Source of the DNA: Saussurea involucrata
Taxonomy: Eukaryota > Streptophyta > Magnoliopsida > Asterales > Asteraceae
Direction: 5' to 3'
Length of the DNA stretch: 64,000 nt
NCBI GenBank assembly: GCA_033807775.1
Contig: CM066322.1
Span: forward strand, 15,737,001 to 15,801,000
The number at the start of each line of letters is the position of its first letter. Position 1 is the first letter of the stretch. This document shows positions 41,401 to 54,080 of this stretch, in pieces. The notes under the pieces were generated by a model. The model made no database searches. It was not told the origin of the DNA and was given only the letters and a program-made list of their open reading frames with translations. The position numbers and the translations under genes were made by a program.

Positions 41401-42109
41401 TGTAACATCCCAAAAATACTACAAGACATACATAGCATTAAATCATAACATTTACAAAACTGGGTCCCAAAATTCCGTTACATCAATCTCAAAACTAAGG
41501 TTGGCGGAAACAACCTACACACAACTGAGAATAGTCTAGCTTCTACAAGTGGCACTGCACCGTCTCTAGCTGCAACTGTGCTCTATCTTGCTCTTGCTCA
41601 CTTACATGAGCCTCCTACTATTTGCTTACCTGAAAAGTTTTAGTTTTTGAAAAGCGAGGGTTAGACCAAAAGGTCTAGTGAATTCCCTCCGAAAATGACA
41701 TGTATAAACAATATGAAATCATTTATAAAAATTTATCGTAAATCTTCACATATCATCAAACATGGTACTGCACCGTGTAATGGATCACATAAACATTCTA
41801 CGATCGGGGGCCCAGCAGACTCCCCTCTCGCCTCGTAACGGGGCCCAAGCAGACTCCCCTCTACCCGGATAGGAGGGAAACGAATTCCAACCTACCGATC
41901 TGTCATACATATCCAAGGGGTCATCGGATCCCGAGGCTCTCTGATCCCACAGTGCAGACCGACTCCACATAGCACATTCATTCATTTCATAAAACATGCA
42001 ACTTAGAATCTTTGTAAATCATAATTCTCATTCCATCATGCCACATATTCTTTTAGATAAAATAAGTACTTTCATGGGAAATATGCACATCAGTTCGTAA
42101 ACATTTCAT
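41401..42109 (-). repeat. LTR of a Ty3/gypsy relative (solo or truncated)
   Basis: The plus strand starts TGTAACATCCC. The minus strand contains ctagaccttttggtctaaccctc, matching the architecture near the 3' end of the gypsy LTR at 48930-48955 (tagaccattaggtctaaccctc). No interior is attached. Its right border ttca/tgtgtaacaccc abuts the next LTR. Confidence 0.65.
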
Positions 42110-42111
42110 GT

Positions 42112-44761
42112 GTAACACCCTCAAATTTGGAACGAGCAACTAACATTAATATCCAATAAAATAACCATAATAAATAAAAATCATTTCTACAAACCATTCC
42201 TCAAAATACCTCGGAATTAAAACATCATACATTCTACAAATAAATAACTTATACGGGTGTCACTTAACACAACATAAGTTGCTAGTCCAAACAAGTGCGG
42301 AAGTCTTCACTACTCAAGTCGCCTCACGTGCACACTACTAGCACTCGCCACTTCACAATGTAGCTAGAGCTACCCCAACCTGAGCCTGTTGCACATACCG
42401 GCAAATAAAAAGGGTTAGGCTTACGCCTAGTGAGTTCAAGCATTTTATCATGACTATATAAAACATAAATCGAAAGAGTAATAGTTTTAGTCATGATTTC
42501 AAAAGGGTTTACTTTAATTGCAAATCATCCATTTTCCAACTCACACATTTCCATGGGAAAGTTCCCGAAAGGTATAATACGTTTTTTCCAAAATGGTTAC
42601 GTTTCCAACTCACTCAAATACGTGAATAATCAAGTATAGGCAAAAGCCTCCAAACACGGTTGACGACAAAATACTCAACCCATAACTCATGGAAACCATT
42701 CATTAAATATAACACTTTATTAAAACATAATACGAAGCAATACATACGTGACCGTAAAATGTAATAAAGTTCAAATACTATAAACGGGGGAGACCCGTAT
42801 CCATTGAAGGTGGAGGTAACACATAAGTATACCACCCATACAACGTTCATCGCACAACTAGGAGTAGAGATTACAATTCACGTTATGCCTATCTCTGTCC
42901 TCCCAACGAAATCGGGAATTACAACATACGTCTTGCCTATTCCACGACTCTGCTCTACGAAACCCAAGTTACACCGTAACTGAGGATACACCTTAGCGTC
43001 TACCCACCCAACTGGTAACGCCTCAAGGCCCGGCACATCGGGACTACCTCCAAGGTATAAATCCCGAAGGCGTGGATCGTTACACAAACCTCCAAGGTAA
43101 GTGCCCAAGACTATATTCCTCCTAGTGCCTACTTGGAAAGTTAAGGTCATAAAACATGGATACCGAGGTCCAACCTCGAGATACCCAATTGACCGATACC
43201 AACGGCTGACTAACATGCCTATGGATCCAATGCAATACAGTCTACAAACAACATGCCTATCTCGGAATGACTCACTCACCCAAGCATGTAAATAAACAAA
43301 CGTGCAATAATATGCAAAACGGTGCAATAAATGCAACCCATAAACAAGACTCCACATCGAGTCACTTAAACCGGACAATTGTCCCAAGACTATCTCAAGT
43401 CAAAACCGAGCAAAGTGCTCCAAGCTTGCTAGACCCGTAATTAACGGACATCATCGCATAAAATGCGTTTAACATTATTTAAGCAATCACATACCACAAA
43501 ATCATCATTAACCCTAAAATTCATATTAAACAAAAGGGTCATCCCAAAGGACTCACACCCTTAATATTCTCAAAATGATTCATAACACTAAAAGTGCATT
43601 TCTCAAATGGTTTATAAAATCAATTACGCTAACATGATCAAACCACCAAATAACCTCATTTCGAGCAATTGATCTTTCAAAGACAATTTATGGTTTCTAA
43701 CCATCCAAATATCCAAAAGCCCTAATATGGGTGTTTTACATATTTATGAAGATAGACACTTCAAAAGAGTTAAACTATTCAAATAACTCAACCACATATA
43801 TTTCAAGTAAAACACACAATTATTTGGAAAATACTATTTTGGCATGTACAAAGTTTTCGCAAAGTACTTGAACTCACCTTTGCTAGATTTAAGCTAAATC
43901 TAGATTTTCCCAAACGTAAGCTCCTTTGAAGAAACACGAATCCTCAAGCTCCAAATCTTCTAAAAAAACCTAAATCCACAATTTCCAACCATAAATATTT
44001 ATCCCCAAACACTTAGAATCATTTCTCCCAACATATTACACCCAAAATCACCAACACATCGAAACCATAACTTCTAAAATGAAGAGAAGAGAAGATTACC
44101 TCAACCATCAAGTGAATCCACCAACCAAACACTTCTAGTGTTACCAAAGTGAGCCTCATTCTTCATTTTATCCAAAGAAAGGTAAAGTTTTAGGAGAGAG
44201 TTGGGTAAACCCTAGAAAAATGGAGGTGGTAAGGAACACAAGTATTTTGTTAGAAATCTTTAACAATGTTCTTTAATGGTAGTTTGGTTGCAAGATGAAA
44301 GCCCCAATCAAACCCTAGCTTTGGAGTGAAGAAGGAAAGGGTTTTGGGAGAGGAAAATCGCCTAGAGAGAGAGGAATCGATCTTGGATGAGAAATGAGAA
44401 AGAAGCTAGCTGAATCCCCTTTAAACCCGATCTGATACAGCAATCCAGCACCCTGGCGCGACATTGACAGGGCGACTATGCCCTTGGCATTGTCGCCAGG
44501 GCATAGTCGCGACCTCCAACCACCTTTCTGTTCGATTTCTCGTTTTGTCCCTCCATCGCGACATTGACACTCGCGACTATGCCCATGGCATAGTCGCTGG
44601 TCATAGTCGCTGGTGACCTGCCAGCCACTGCCCGAACTCTCTTTTGACGTCCGAAACCGATTTTCAAGCTCGTGGATTAAAGTTGATTGAATAGAATAGT
44701 TGCAAGCATGAAATTCGCGTATAGACACCTCATTAATTAGCCAAAGATTCGGGGTGTTACA
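42112..44761 (-). repeat. Complete TGTAACACCC LTR (2.65 kb)
   Basis: TGTAACACCCTC at the left and GGGGTGTTACA at the right. In minus orientation it follows a polypurine-like tract (AAGGTTGGGAGAAT) preceded by codons reading DFEDEISFKVGR, the usual tail of a plant gypsy pol gene, so it is the 3' LTR. It contains an array of gcgactatgccc/ggcatagtcgc words at 44455-44620. ORFs up to 169 codons inside it have no domain support. Confidence 0.82.
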
Positions 44762-47597
44762 ATTCTCCCAACCTTAAAAGAGATTTCGTCCTCGAAATCT
44801 AGTTCTCGCACTTCCAACGGTTACCGAGTTCAGACCTATTCATGCTCCTAACTAGAGTTTAAATTGCCTCCACACAGTTTATAAAGACAAATCCTCGAAC
44901 AATTGCTTATCAACAAAGCCCCTTCACGTACACTATACTTATGTTCGGGAGGACACTCCGACAACTGGAATAATTCCTAGTCAGACGACTTCGGTTGTCT
45001 CCCAACCTTAGATGTTCCATACATCCAACGACAGATTCGAGCTTCCCAATCACTCCAGATCCACATGTTCTTAAATTTTATCTTCAAACTAGCCCAAAGT
45101 TCAATCACCACCGAAATCAATTAAAATCTCTGAATCCCAAATATTCGCGCCTCTTGGACTAGCATTCATTCTTAACGGATTCCATTAATGCCAACACCGA
45201 CGGTCATCACTGACCCCCCCCAATTACACAACTCCAAAAATGTGTTTAATTATTAATCATCCAATCGACAGATTCTCTTACCACACAAGGAAAATCATTT
45301 CACTAGCTCCTCTTATCACAATTGAACATCTACAGATTACTACAATCATTACCATCATTCATTTAAAATCGGACTACAATCCCCCGATTACACTAAAGGT
45401 GCTTGGCCTCAAGCCCAAAAGTTGACACCTAGTCATACCACTAAGTTGAATCACCACAGACTCTACACACGAGCTTCACTCGTCGAGCCTTCTTACAAAA
45501 CCAAGGTTATCGATATGGTGTCTAAAGGGTCCCACATACGAAAGTTGACCAAGACCCCAAAATAAGATTCCCAACACGAAAGGTTACCACTAACCTCAAT
45601 ATAAGATACCGCGAATCAGATCTCTTAGTTACAAAAGTGCATCATCCCCGCACCCAACACCATTCGGCCTACAACGCTATCACGCATGGAATGCTCAAAC
45701 CTTCCACCAACAAAGTGCTACGCGCATTTACTCTTAACTGGGTCACTTACCCTTTCCAAGGTCCTAACGAGTTCAAGGTTTTCAAGAGAATTATTTAACA
45801 AATATGCCAATTAACAAAGTCTTTAACAAAATTTTCAATACAAAGATTTTCATACCAAATAAATCATACGCATAGAAAACTACTATTAATTAGGTAGTTA
45901 CGCAAAAATGGACACGCTCGTCCCACATATGAAAATCATGTTGAAAATTATTTCCTTGCAGTTCAGTTCACCCACAAAACGCAAAAGCGCAATAAACAAT
46001 TTCTTTAAAATGAACCGCCATGGTTCTAGTATGGATTGACTCATGACATGCACGTAAAGTGACTGTCCGACTTTAAACGGGGTGCAACAAAAGGTGTGCA
46101 CGTATTTCAAAAGAAGCCTAAACGACATTTGACTCCTAAAATTTCCTTGTCAACCATAAAATGGTATGGAACAAGATTTACCAAACAAATTTGCGCGCGT
46201 CAGTTTATTACCCAAAAAAAAAAAACGATGAAACGATTCACAAATGCACCTTAGTCAAAACACAAAATGACTTGTGCAAGTTCCATATTTAAGACAAAAC
46301 CAATCCATTTCCATCATTTGAAAATATCGACTAAAACATCATAAAACCTCAAATTGGGGGTAGGCATGCAAGCTTGTAACATTTCCTTAAGGTTTTCTTG
46401 CAATGGTACACATGCACTAAATAACTCATACCAAAATTTCAAAAAGATGAAATTCTTTACATTCGTTTTCCAAAAATTTCCTCAAATGGTCACATGACGA
46501 CACACGAGCAAAATGTTTCTGACAAACTGTACACAACAATGCGTTTTTCCAAAACATACGAGGAAGTATGTGTTAATAATTTATTGACACCAAAAAGGGT
46601 TCAAACCTATTTTCAAATATCAAATTACACTAACGGTGCGTGTCAATGTTAAAAAACATAAGAAATTACACACACCTTATACAAACAATTTTTCTAAAAT
46701 CTTCATCACGAAGCATTTCCTCAAAGTTTCGTACTTGGAACATAAAACGTCAAAACATCAATGCTCAAAATGTAATTGTTAAAAATACTCAAAACGCACA
46801 TTTCCTCCAAAATCAAAAGGTTTTCAATTTTCCAAAATATTCGGCAATTCGAAAATTGACTAATGTCAATGACTCATACATGCGTGTTTTCAAAATGTAA
46901 AATATTGCGAAGTATGCATGATTTCCACAACACCAAAACACCCTTTGACCGAATGGTCATCATTTATACAAGGAGTTAATAAAATAATTTCACTCACGAT
47001 TCGTTCAACAAAGTGACGAGAACAATGGTTACCAAGCTATGCATACCCCTAAGTCGATATAACGCATTTACATGAAAATGATGATAACACATTTAACTGA
47101 CCAAAAACGCACCAAGCAATTCATTATGAAATGTCACCAAAATATTCTTTCATGCATTACTTAAGTCACGTATAAGTCAATCCATACACTGAACTATTTG
47201 CAACGAAATACTTAATAACACAAACTCTTGAAAGAAAAGTTACGCGACACTAGAGTTCCAAACTCATCTATTCTTAGTCGCCTTATGGCATAAAATTAAC
47301 TTTTCTCAACAAAACTCGAGTGGGACCAAATGCCCAACATAACTTATAAACCTTTCACCTAAGTAATTAAAGTATGCACCTTGTGTAATTACACCCACAC
47401 GACTCAACATGCCGTAAAACAAAACTCCATGAACCTCAATGGACTCAATGACTCCAAGTCAACAAAATAGCACCAAACTCTGTGCCCCCAAAATCAAATT
47501 GCTAAAAGCAATGTCATGAATGAGACACCAAAATCCCAAAATCTCTTTCCATGGTAATACCATATAAACAACACTGTTTAACAAATTCATATTAAAC
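44762..47597 (-). mobile_element. ORF-less interior of a large retrotransposon derivative
   Basis: Lies 5' (minus strand) of the LTR at 42112-44761, with a recognisable pol tail only at its edge. Almost 2.9 kb, plus 398 bases beyond the gypsy insertion (56667-57064), contains no recognisable gag or pol. It fits a LARD-type derivative or a heavily decayed element. Confidence 0.55.
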
Positions 47598-49232
47598 TGT
47601 AATAACCAGGTACGTTATTGGTCTATTTTAATCTTTATTATTTTGGTTTAAGTAGTTTTATAAGTTAAGGGGTAAGTTTTAATTTTATTATAGAAGTCTA
47701 AGAGTATGTTTTGCCAAATAGGAGATGCTTAGGGTTTGTTTGGTCAAAGTAACCAAACCAAACACCACCACCGTCCTAATTCCAATTAGAAGGAGGAGGT
47801 GTCTCTTTTAGACACAATTAGCAAAACTAAAAAGTGTGTGTGCGTGTATCTTGTTTACGGCAAAGAGAGAAGAGAAAAGAAAGAGAGATAGAACCGAAAG
47901 AGGAAGAATAAAGCAAGATTTTAGCTGGAATTAGAGGGTTCAAGCTTGTGAAGATTAAAGATATGCTTTCTCATAATCTATCCTTTTCTTTTAGATAAAG
48001 TTTTATATGGGTTTAGAGATGAGTTTTGATGAATTATAGATGTTTTGGGAAATCTGAGTATATGATTAGGTTCTATTTATAGTCTTAAACATATCTGCAT
48101 ATTTACAGAAACATGCATAGCTTAAAACATAGATTTATGGGTTAAGTATAAACTTAGTTGACTGAGACAGTCATGAATGTCGCAGTAGTGGGTTGCGACA
48201 GTTATGATAGTTGCGACAGTTATGAGTATCGTAACCTTGAGTTGCGACAAGCTCATTGGTATCGCAACCGTTGGTTGCGACAAGAGGTATATCGCAACAG
48301 TTGGTTGCGATAAGGAAAGATATCGCAACAGTTGGTTGCGACAAGCTTCTGTGTCGCAATAGTTGATTGCGACAAGTGTTGTGTATTGCGACAAGGGGTT
48401 ATCGCAGCTAGTTGGTTGCGATATGAGTCGAGGATTTTGGGATTTTTAGAGATTTTAGTCTTTAAAGAGATATTTGCATTTAATTGGTTTCAGATTCTGT
48501 GAATTTTGGGGTGAAAGATCGGAGTGCTTGAGAAAAGCTTGGAAGGGGTGGTGTTAAGCAATCAGGTGAGTTTTACTTTAAAATGTTTTTAAACTGGAAT
48601 ACTTATATGTGGATTGAGAATGTGATAAGTAGTGTGATTATGTGCATATGTATAAAGTATGATATATTGAGGTGTATATTATATTTATACAAGTATTACA
48701 CTGCACGAGTGCACGTTGGCCGGGCTTAGGATCGGTAGAGTTGGCTGTACGGAGGGACAGCGGAGTTGGCTGCATATAAGTGCAGCGGAGTAAATTTATT
48801 AGTTGGCTCGCAACCAATTAATATGGCCATGGAAATGAGACAGGAAACTACACAATGCATGAGTCATAATTGGTATTCATCTTTGTGTTATGTATATGGT
48901 ATTTGTGCAAATGGTTTTTAAACTGACAGGGATTTTCTCACTTAGACCATTAGGTCTAACCCTCATTTTGTTTTAAAATATGTATTCCAGGTCATGGAGC
49001 GAATAAGAGCAAGTGATAGGATAATCCATGAATTTCTTTTGAAGATGTATGTTTATAAAGATCGGAGAAGTGTTTTGTATCTATCATGTTATTAAGATAT
49101 TATGTAAATTATTAGCAAAAAGTTTGTACTGATAACTAAGGGACCGTAAATGCTAAATTATGTATCTTTTGTTGTGAAACTTTGTTATGTATAATATGTT
49201 ATTTGTGTATGATTGGAATTCGGGTTGTTACA
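47598..49232 (+). repeat. Gypsy 5' LTR with a TCGCAAC/GTTGCGA array
   Basis: Contains, at about 48178-48418, repeated hairpin-like units tatcgcaaccgttggttgcgacaag. The 3' part carries tagaccattaggtctaaccc. LTR ends are TGTAATAACC and GTTGTTACA. Confidence 0.95.
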
Positions 49233-49234
49233 GA

Positions 49235-49246
49235 TGGTATCAGAGC
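49235..49246 (+). other. Primer binding site of the gypsy element
   Basis: TGGTATCAGAGC two bases after the LTR. Confidence 0.93.
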
Positions 49247-49496
49247 CCTAGTTTAAGGGATTTAGGTATTCGTATCCGTACCTAGACTTAAACTGCATGT
49301 GAAGTAGGATGTCCCTAATAATTTTAGAAACCTTGGGATGTTAAATATAAAAAGGTAGAAGGAACATCATGTAAGGTAATTTCAAATTACATTTGGCCAT
49401 TGTAATTGTGATCTTACAGGTACATGTTTGAACTGGAATATCTTATTATATGGGGTATGTGCTTATGTGTATATTAATCTTGTCTGAATCTACAGA

Positions 49497-52400
49497 ATGG
49501 CAAGTGGTACTCGACAAACGAATCGAGAGGGAGGAGGAAATCCTAATAGAACGAATCCAACTGTCGGGACAAGGGGAAAAGGGGGAGAAAGAAGTAGGGG
49601 CAGAATAAGCGGCAGAGTTCAGCCGCGAGGTATAGAATTTGTTACAAGAGACGACTTGATGGCTGAAATGGGGAGACTACAAGCAAATATCCAAGCTATG
49701 TTCAACCGAACTCGTCATACTGAATCGGAAATACCAGATCCTACTCAAGAAGACGAGATGTCCATTACACCTACTGTCGTGACGGTACCAAGGAAGTGTG
49801 ACTATAAGATGTTCCTAAGTTGCAAGCCTCCGACTTACTCAGGAGAAAGAGACCCAGTGAAAGCGATGATGTGGCTGAAGGAGATAGAAGCTATCTTCAA
49901 GACCAGTAAATGTGCCGAGGAAGATAGAGTACTATATGGGACCGCAATGTTGAAAGCCGATGCTTTATACTGGCGGGAAGCTCTTATTTCCTCTAGAGGA
50001 TCTGACATATATTCTACTTTCTCTTGGGAAGAATTCACTATAGCTTTCAAGAGACAGTTTTGTCCTCAAACAGTAGTTAGACAATTGGAGGAAGAGTTCA
50101 TGAACCTGCAACAAGGGGGTTTATCAGTTCGGGATTATACCGCTCGTTTTCTGGAAAAGTCTCGTTTCGCGGAATACTACGTTGCCACGGAGGCATTGAA
50201 GATGGAAAGGTTTATCTTTGGGTTAAATTCATAAATTAGAAGTCTAGTGATTGCTAAAGGACCAGAAACCTTCTCAGCCGCAGTAGATGCCGCGGAAAAT
50301 GTGGAACAAGATAAAGGGAGAAATACTAGTGATAAAAGTGCAAGGAAAAGAAAATGGGAAGGACCACACTATGATCCGAAGAAGTCCAGATTCCAAAGAT
50401 TTGATAGCCGTCCACCTGTCCGACCAGCGGAAAGACATTGTCCAAGATGCAACCGTATTCACCAAGGGAGTTGTCAAGTTGATTCTCGAGTTTGTTACAA
50501 GTGCGGAAAGACCGGCCATATTGCTAAAGACTGTCGGGTAACTCGGTTTTGTTTCACATGCAACTCTCCTGATCACCTTCAGTCCGATTGTCCACGAGGA
50601 AGAATACAGCAGGTGGTACGTCAGGGAGACCAGCGGGTGTTAGACCGGTAGTACAAAGGCCAGAATTACCAAGGGCAAGGGGTCGTGCCTTTCAGATGAC
50701 AGCACAAGAAGCGGAGGAAACTCCGGATGTGGTTACAGGTACATTTTTAATAAACTCTACACGTGCTAAAGTGTTATTTGACTCCGGTGCAAACCGATCG
50801 TTCGTATCTTCTTCATTTGCTGCTTATATGCATTTACAGCCTAAAGTGTTAGATCATGCTTTAATGGTAGATACTGCAAATGATAATCAAGTATCGGTTG
50901 AAGAGGTTTTTGATAGTTGTGTGATAAATATAGAGGGGTGTGGAGTACCTATCCAATTATTTCCTATAGCTTTGATAGAGTTATGTGGTAGTGGGAATGG
51001 ATTGGTTAGCCGAGAATCAGGCTAGCATAGTTTGTGATAAGAAGTTAATCAATGTTGTCTTACCTGAGAGGGGACCGGTAGTGATTTATGGTGACCGTAG
51101 AAATCATCAGTCTTGCCTTATATCTATGTTAAAAGCTCGTAAGTGTGTCAGCAAAGGTTGCTCGAGTTACTTAGCTTATGTGATAGATACTAAGCTAGAA
51201 AAGAATAAGTTGGAAGATATTCCTATTGTTCGTGAATTTCCAGAAGTTTTTTCCAGAAGACTTGAATAGTCTTCCTCCCGTTAGACAAGTAGAGTTTGGT
51301 ATAAATCTGATTCCTGGAGCCGCTCCTGTTGCTCGTGCACCGTATCGTTTGGCACCTCCAGAAATGAAAGAAATGATGACGCAACTGCAAGATCTATCCG
51401 ATAAAAGCTTCATCAGACCCAGTTCATCGCCGTGGGGTGCACCAGTTTTGTTTGTAAAAAAGAAGGACGGTTCGATGAGAATGTGTATTGATTACCGGGA
51501 ATTGAATAAGCGCACGATCAAGAATAAGTATCCGCTTCCCAGAATTGATGATCTCTTTGACCAATTGGTTGGAGCTTGTTATTTCTCCAATATTGATCTA
51601 AGATCTGGTTATCACCAACTGAAGGTTAAAGAAGAAGACGTTCTGAAAACTGCTTTTCGCACAAGGTATGGTCATTATGAATTTTTAGTAATGCCGTTTG
51701 GACTGACGAACGCTCCAGCTGCTTTTATGGATCTAATGAATCGGGTATGTAAGCCATATCTAGATAAATTTGTTATTGTGTTTATCGATGATATCCTTAT
51801 CTATTCCCGATCCAAAGAGGAGCACGCACAACATCTTCGTTTGATTCTGGAGTTGTTAAAGAAGGAATAGTTGTATGCTAAATTTTCTAAATGTGAATTC
51901 TGGCTACGGGAAGTTCAATTTCTTGGATATGTAGTTTCCGAGAAAGTCATTCAAGTTGATCCAATGAAAGTGGAAGCGATTGAAAAGTGGGAACCGCCGA
52001 AAACGCCAACCGAAGTACGAAGTTTCCTGGGTTTAGCCGGCTACTATTGAAAGTTTATACAAGACTTATCTCGTATCGCGACACCTTTGACTAAGCTGAC
52101 CCGAAAGAATCTAAAGTTTGAATGGAAGGCAGAACAGGATGAAGCATTCCGAATATTGAAAGAGAAACTCTGTAGCGCGCCGATACTATTACTACCTGAA
52201 GGTTCTGAGGACTTTGTTGTTTACAGTGATGCCTCTAAACTGGGATTGGGATGTGTACTAATGCAACGTGGAAAAGTTATTGCTTATGCTTCTCGTCAAC
52301 TGAAGGATCATGAAAGACAGTATCCTACGCATGACATGGAACTTGCAGCAGTTGTTTTTGCGTTGAAGATTTTGAGACATTATCTATACGGCTCTAAATG

Positions 52401-54042
52401 TCAAATTTATACCGATCATAAGAGTCTCCAACATCTCTTCGATCAACGAGAATTGAATATGAGGCAAAGAAGATGGTTAGAACTGGTGAACGATTACGAC
52501 TGTGAAATTCTTTATCATCCGGGAAAGGCGAATGTGGTAGTTGATGCACTGAGTCGTCAAGAAAGAAGTGGAACAATAAAAGCCATTGCACTACTAGCTG
52601 AACTTCTACCTAACATCTTTGATGAATTGAAGAAGTGTCAAATAGAAGCTTTTCTAGAAGAACATCTGAAATCAGAACGGTTAGTGGGGATATCAGCATT
52701 GCTAGTAAAAGATGATCGTGGGTTATTGTGTCTGGGAAACAGAATTTGGGTGCCTCGTTTGGGTGATTTACGTGATCGGGTACTACAAGAAGCTCATCAA
52801 TCTCGTTTCGCTATTCATCCAGGTACGAATAAAATGTATAAAGATCTACGACAATTTTACTGGTGGCCGGGAATGAAAAGAAATATTGCTCAACATGTGG
52901 AAGGTTGTACCACTTGTAAGAAAGTAAAGATTGAACATCAAAAGCCGTTTGGTCAGTTACAACGTTTAGAAATACCTGTGTGGAAATGGGATCAGATTAC
53001 TACAGATTTCATCACGAAGTTACCAAGAACTCCGAAAGGATTTGATGCCATTTGGGTGATCGTTGACCGATTGACGAAGTCTGCTCACTTCCTACCGATA
53101 AAAGAAACATATTTGTTAGAAAGACTAGCCAAGTTGTATATCGACGAAATAGTAACTCGACATGGAGTTCCAATCTCGATTATTTCTGATCGTGATAGTC
53201 GTTTTACTTCGAGGTTCTGGAGGAGTTTTCAAAAAGAAATGGGGACACAGATAAAGTTAAGTACATCGTATCATCCTCAAACTGACGGTCAGAGTGAACA
53301 AACGATTCAGACTTTGGAAGATATGCTACGGGCCTGCATTGTTGATTTTGGGGGATCGTGGGATGAGCATTTGCCGTTAATCGAATTTGCCTACAATAAC
53401 AGTTATCATTCCAGCATACAAGCGACACCTTTCGAAGTTCTGTATGGTAGAAAATGTCTAACTCCTCTGTGTTGGAACGAAGTGGGAGAGAAACAGTTAG
53501 CGGGGCCAGATATAGTTCAGTTAACCACGGATAAGATTACTCAGATTCGGGAACGTTTGAAAGTGGCTCAGAACAGACAGAAAAGCTACGCTGACCGACG
53601 CCGAAAACCGTTAGATTTCCAAGTTGGAGATTTTGTAATGTTAAAAGTCTCACCTTGGAAAGGAGTCATTCGATTTGGAAAGCAAGGTAAACTTAGCCCG
53701 AGGTACATTGGACCGTTTGCAATTACAGAAAGAATCGGGGAAGTAGCTTACAGGTTAGATCTCCCGCCAGAGTTAAGCCGGATTCACAACGCCTTTCACG
53801 TATCAAATTTTCGAAAGTGTTTGGTTACGCCAGATCAGGCAGTTTCTCTACCAGATATACAAGTTGATGAAAAGCTGAAATATTTGGAAGAACCTGAAGC
53901 CATTGTTGACCGTAAAGTCAAGGTTTTGCGGAATAAAGAGATCAGACAAGTGAAAGTACAGTGGTGACATCACAAAGGGCAGGATGCTACATGGGAATCA
54001 GAGTCAGAAATGAGAACTAAATACCCTTATCTTTTCGCTTAA
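49497..54042 (+). pseudogene. Ty3/gypsy gag-pol with chromodomain, multiple stops and frameshifts
   Basis: Gag starts MASGTRQTNREGGGNPN (49497), with a capsid region (GERDPVKAMMWLKEIEAIFK; FKRQFCPQTVVRQLEEEF) and two knuckles, CYKCGKTGHIAKDC and CFTCNSPDHLQSDC. Protease is VLFDSGANRSFVSS (about 50770). RT has VLFVKKKDGSMRMCIDYREL and catalytic VFIDDILIYS (about 51785). RNase H follows (YSDASKLGLGCVLMQRG), then integrase with HHCC zinc finger (HQSRFAIHPG; CTTCKK), DFITKLP, SDRDSRFTSRFW and QTDGQSEQ. The chromodomain tail is VDRKVKVLRNKEIRQVKVQW, a TGA, then HHKGQDATWE, ending at 54042. Stops occur at 50232, 50649, 51868, 52048 and 53965, with frame changes near 50620, 51000 and 51230. The TGA stops and the TAG at 51868 sit where the family has Arg or Gln. 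Confidence 0.95.
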
Positions 54043-54080
54043 CCGAATTCCGGGACGGAATTCTTTTAAGGGGGGGATGT

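Noticed and set aside
42878..43387. 169-codon minus-strand ORF
   Set aside because: It lies inside a non-coding LTR and is not preserved in the related LTR copies.
48122..48394. 90-codon ORF with repeated Thr/Val/Ala-Ile motifs, similar at 55552-55824
   Set aside because: It is a translation of the TCGCAAC repeat array in the gypsy LTR.
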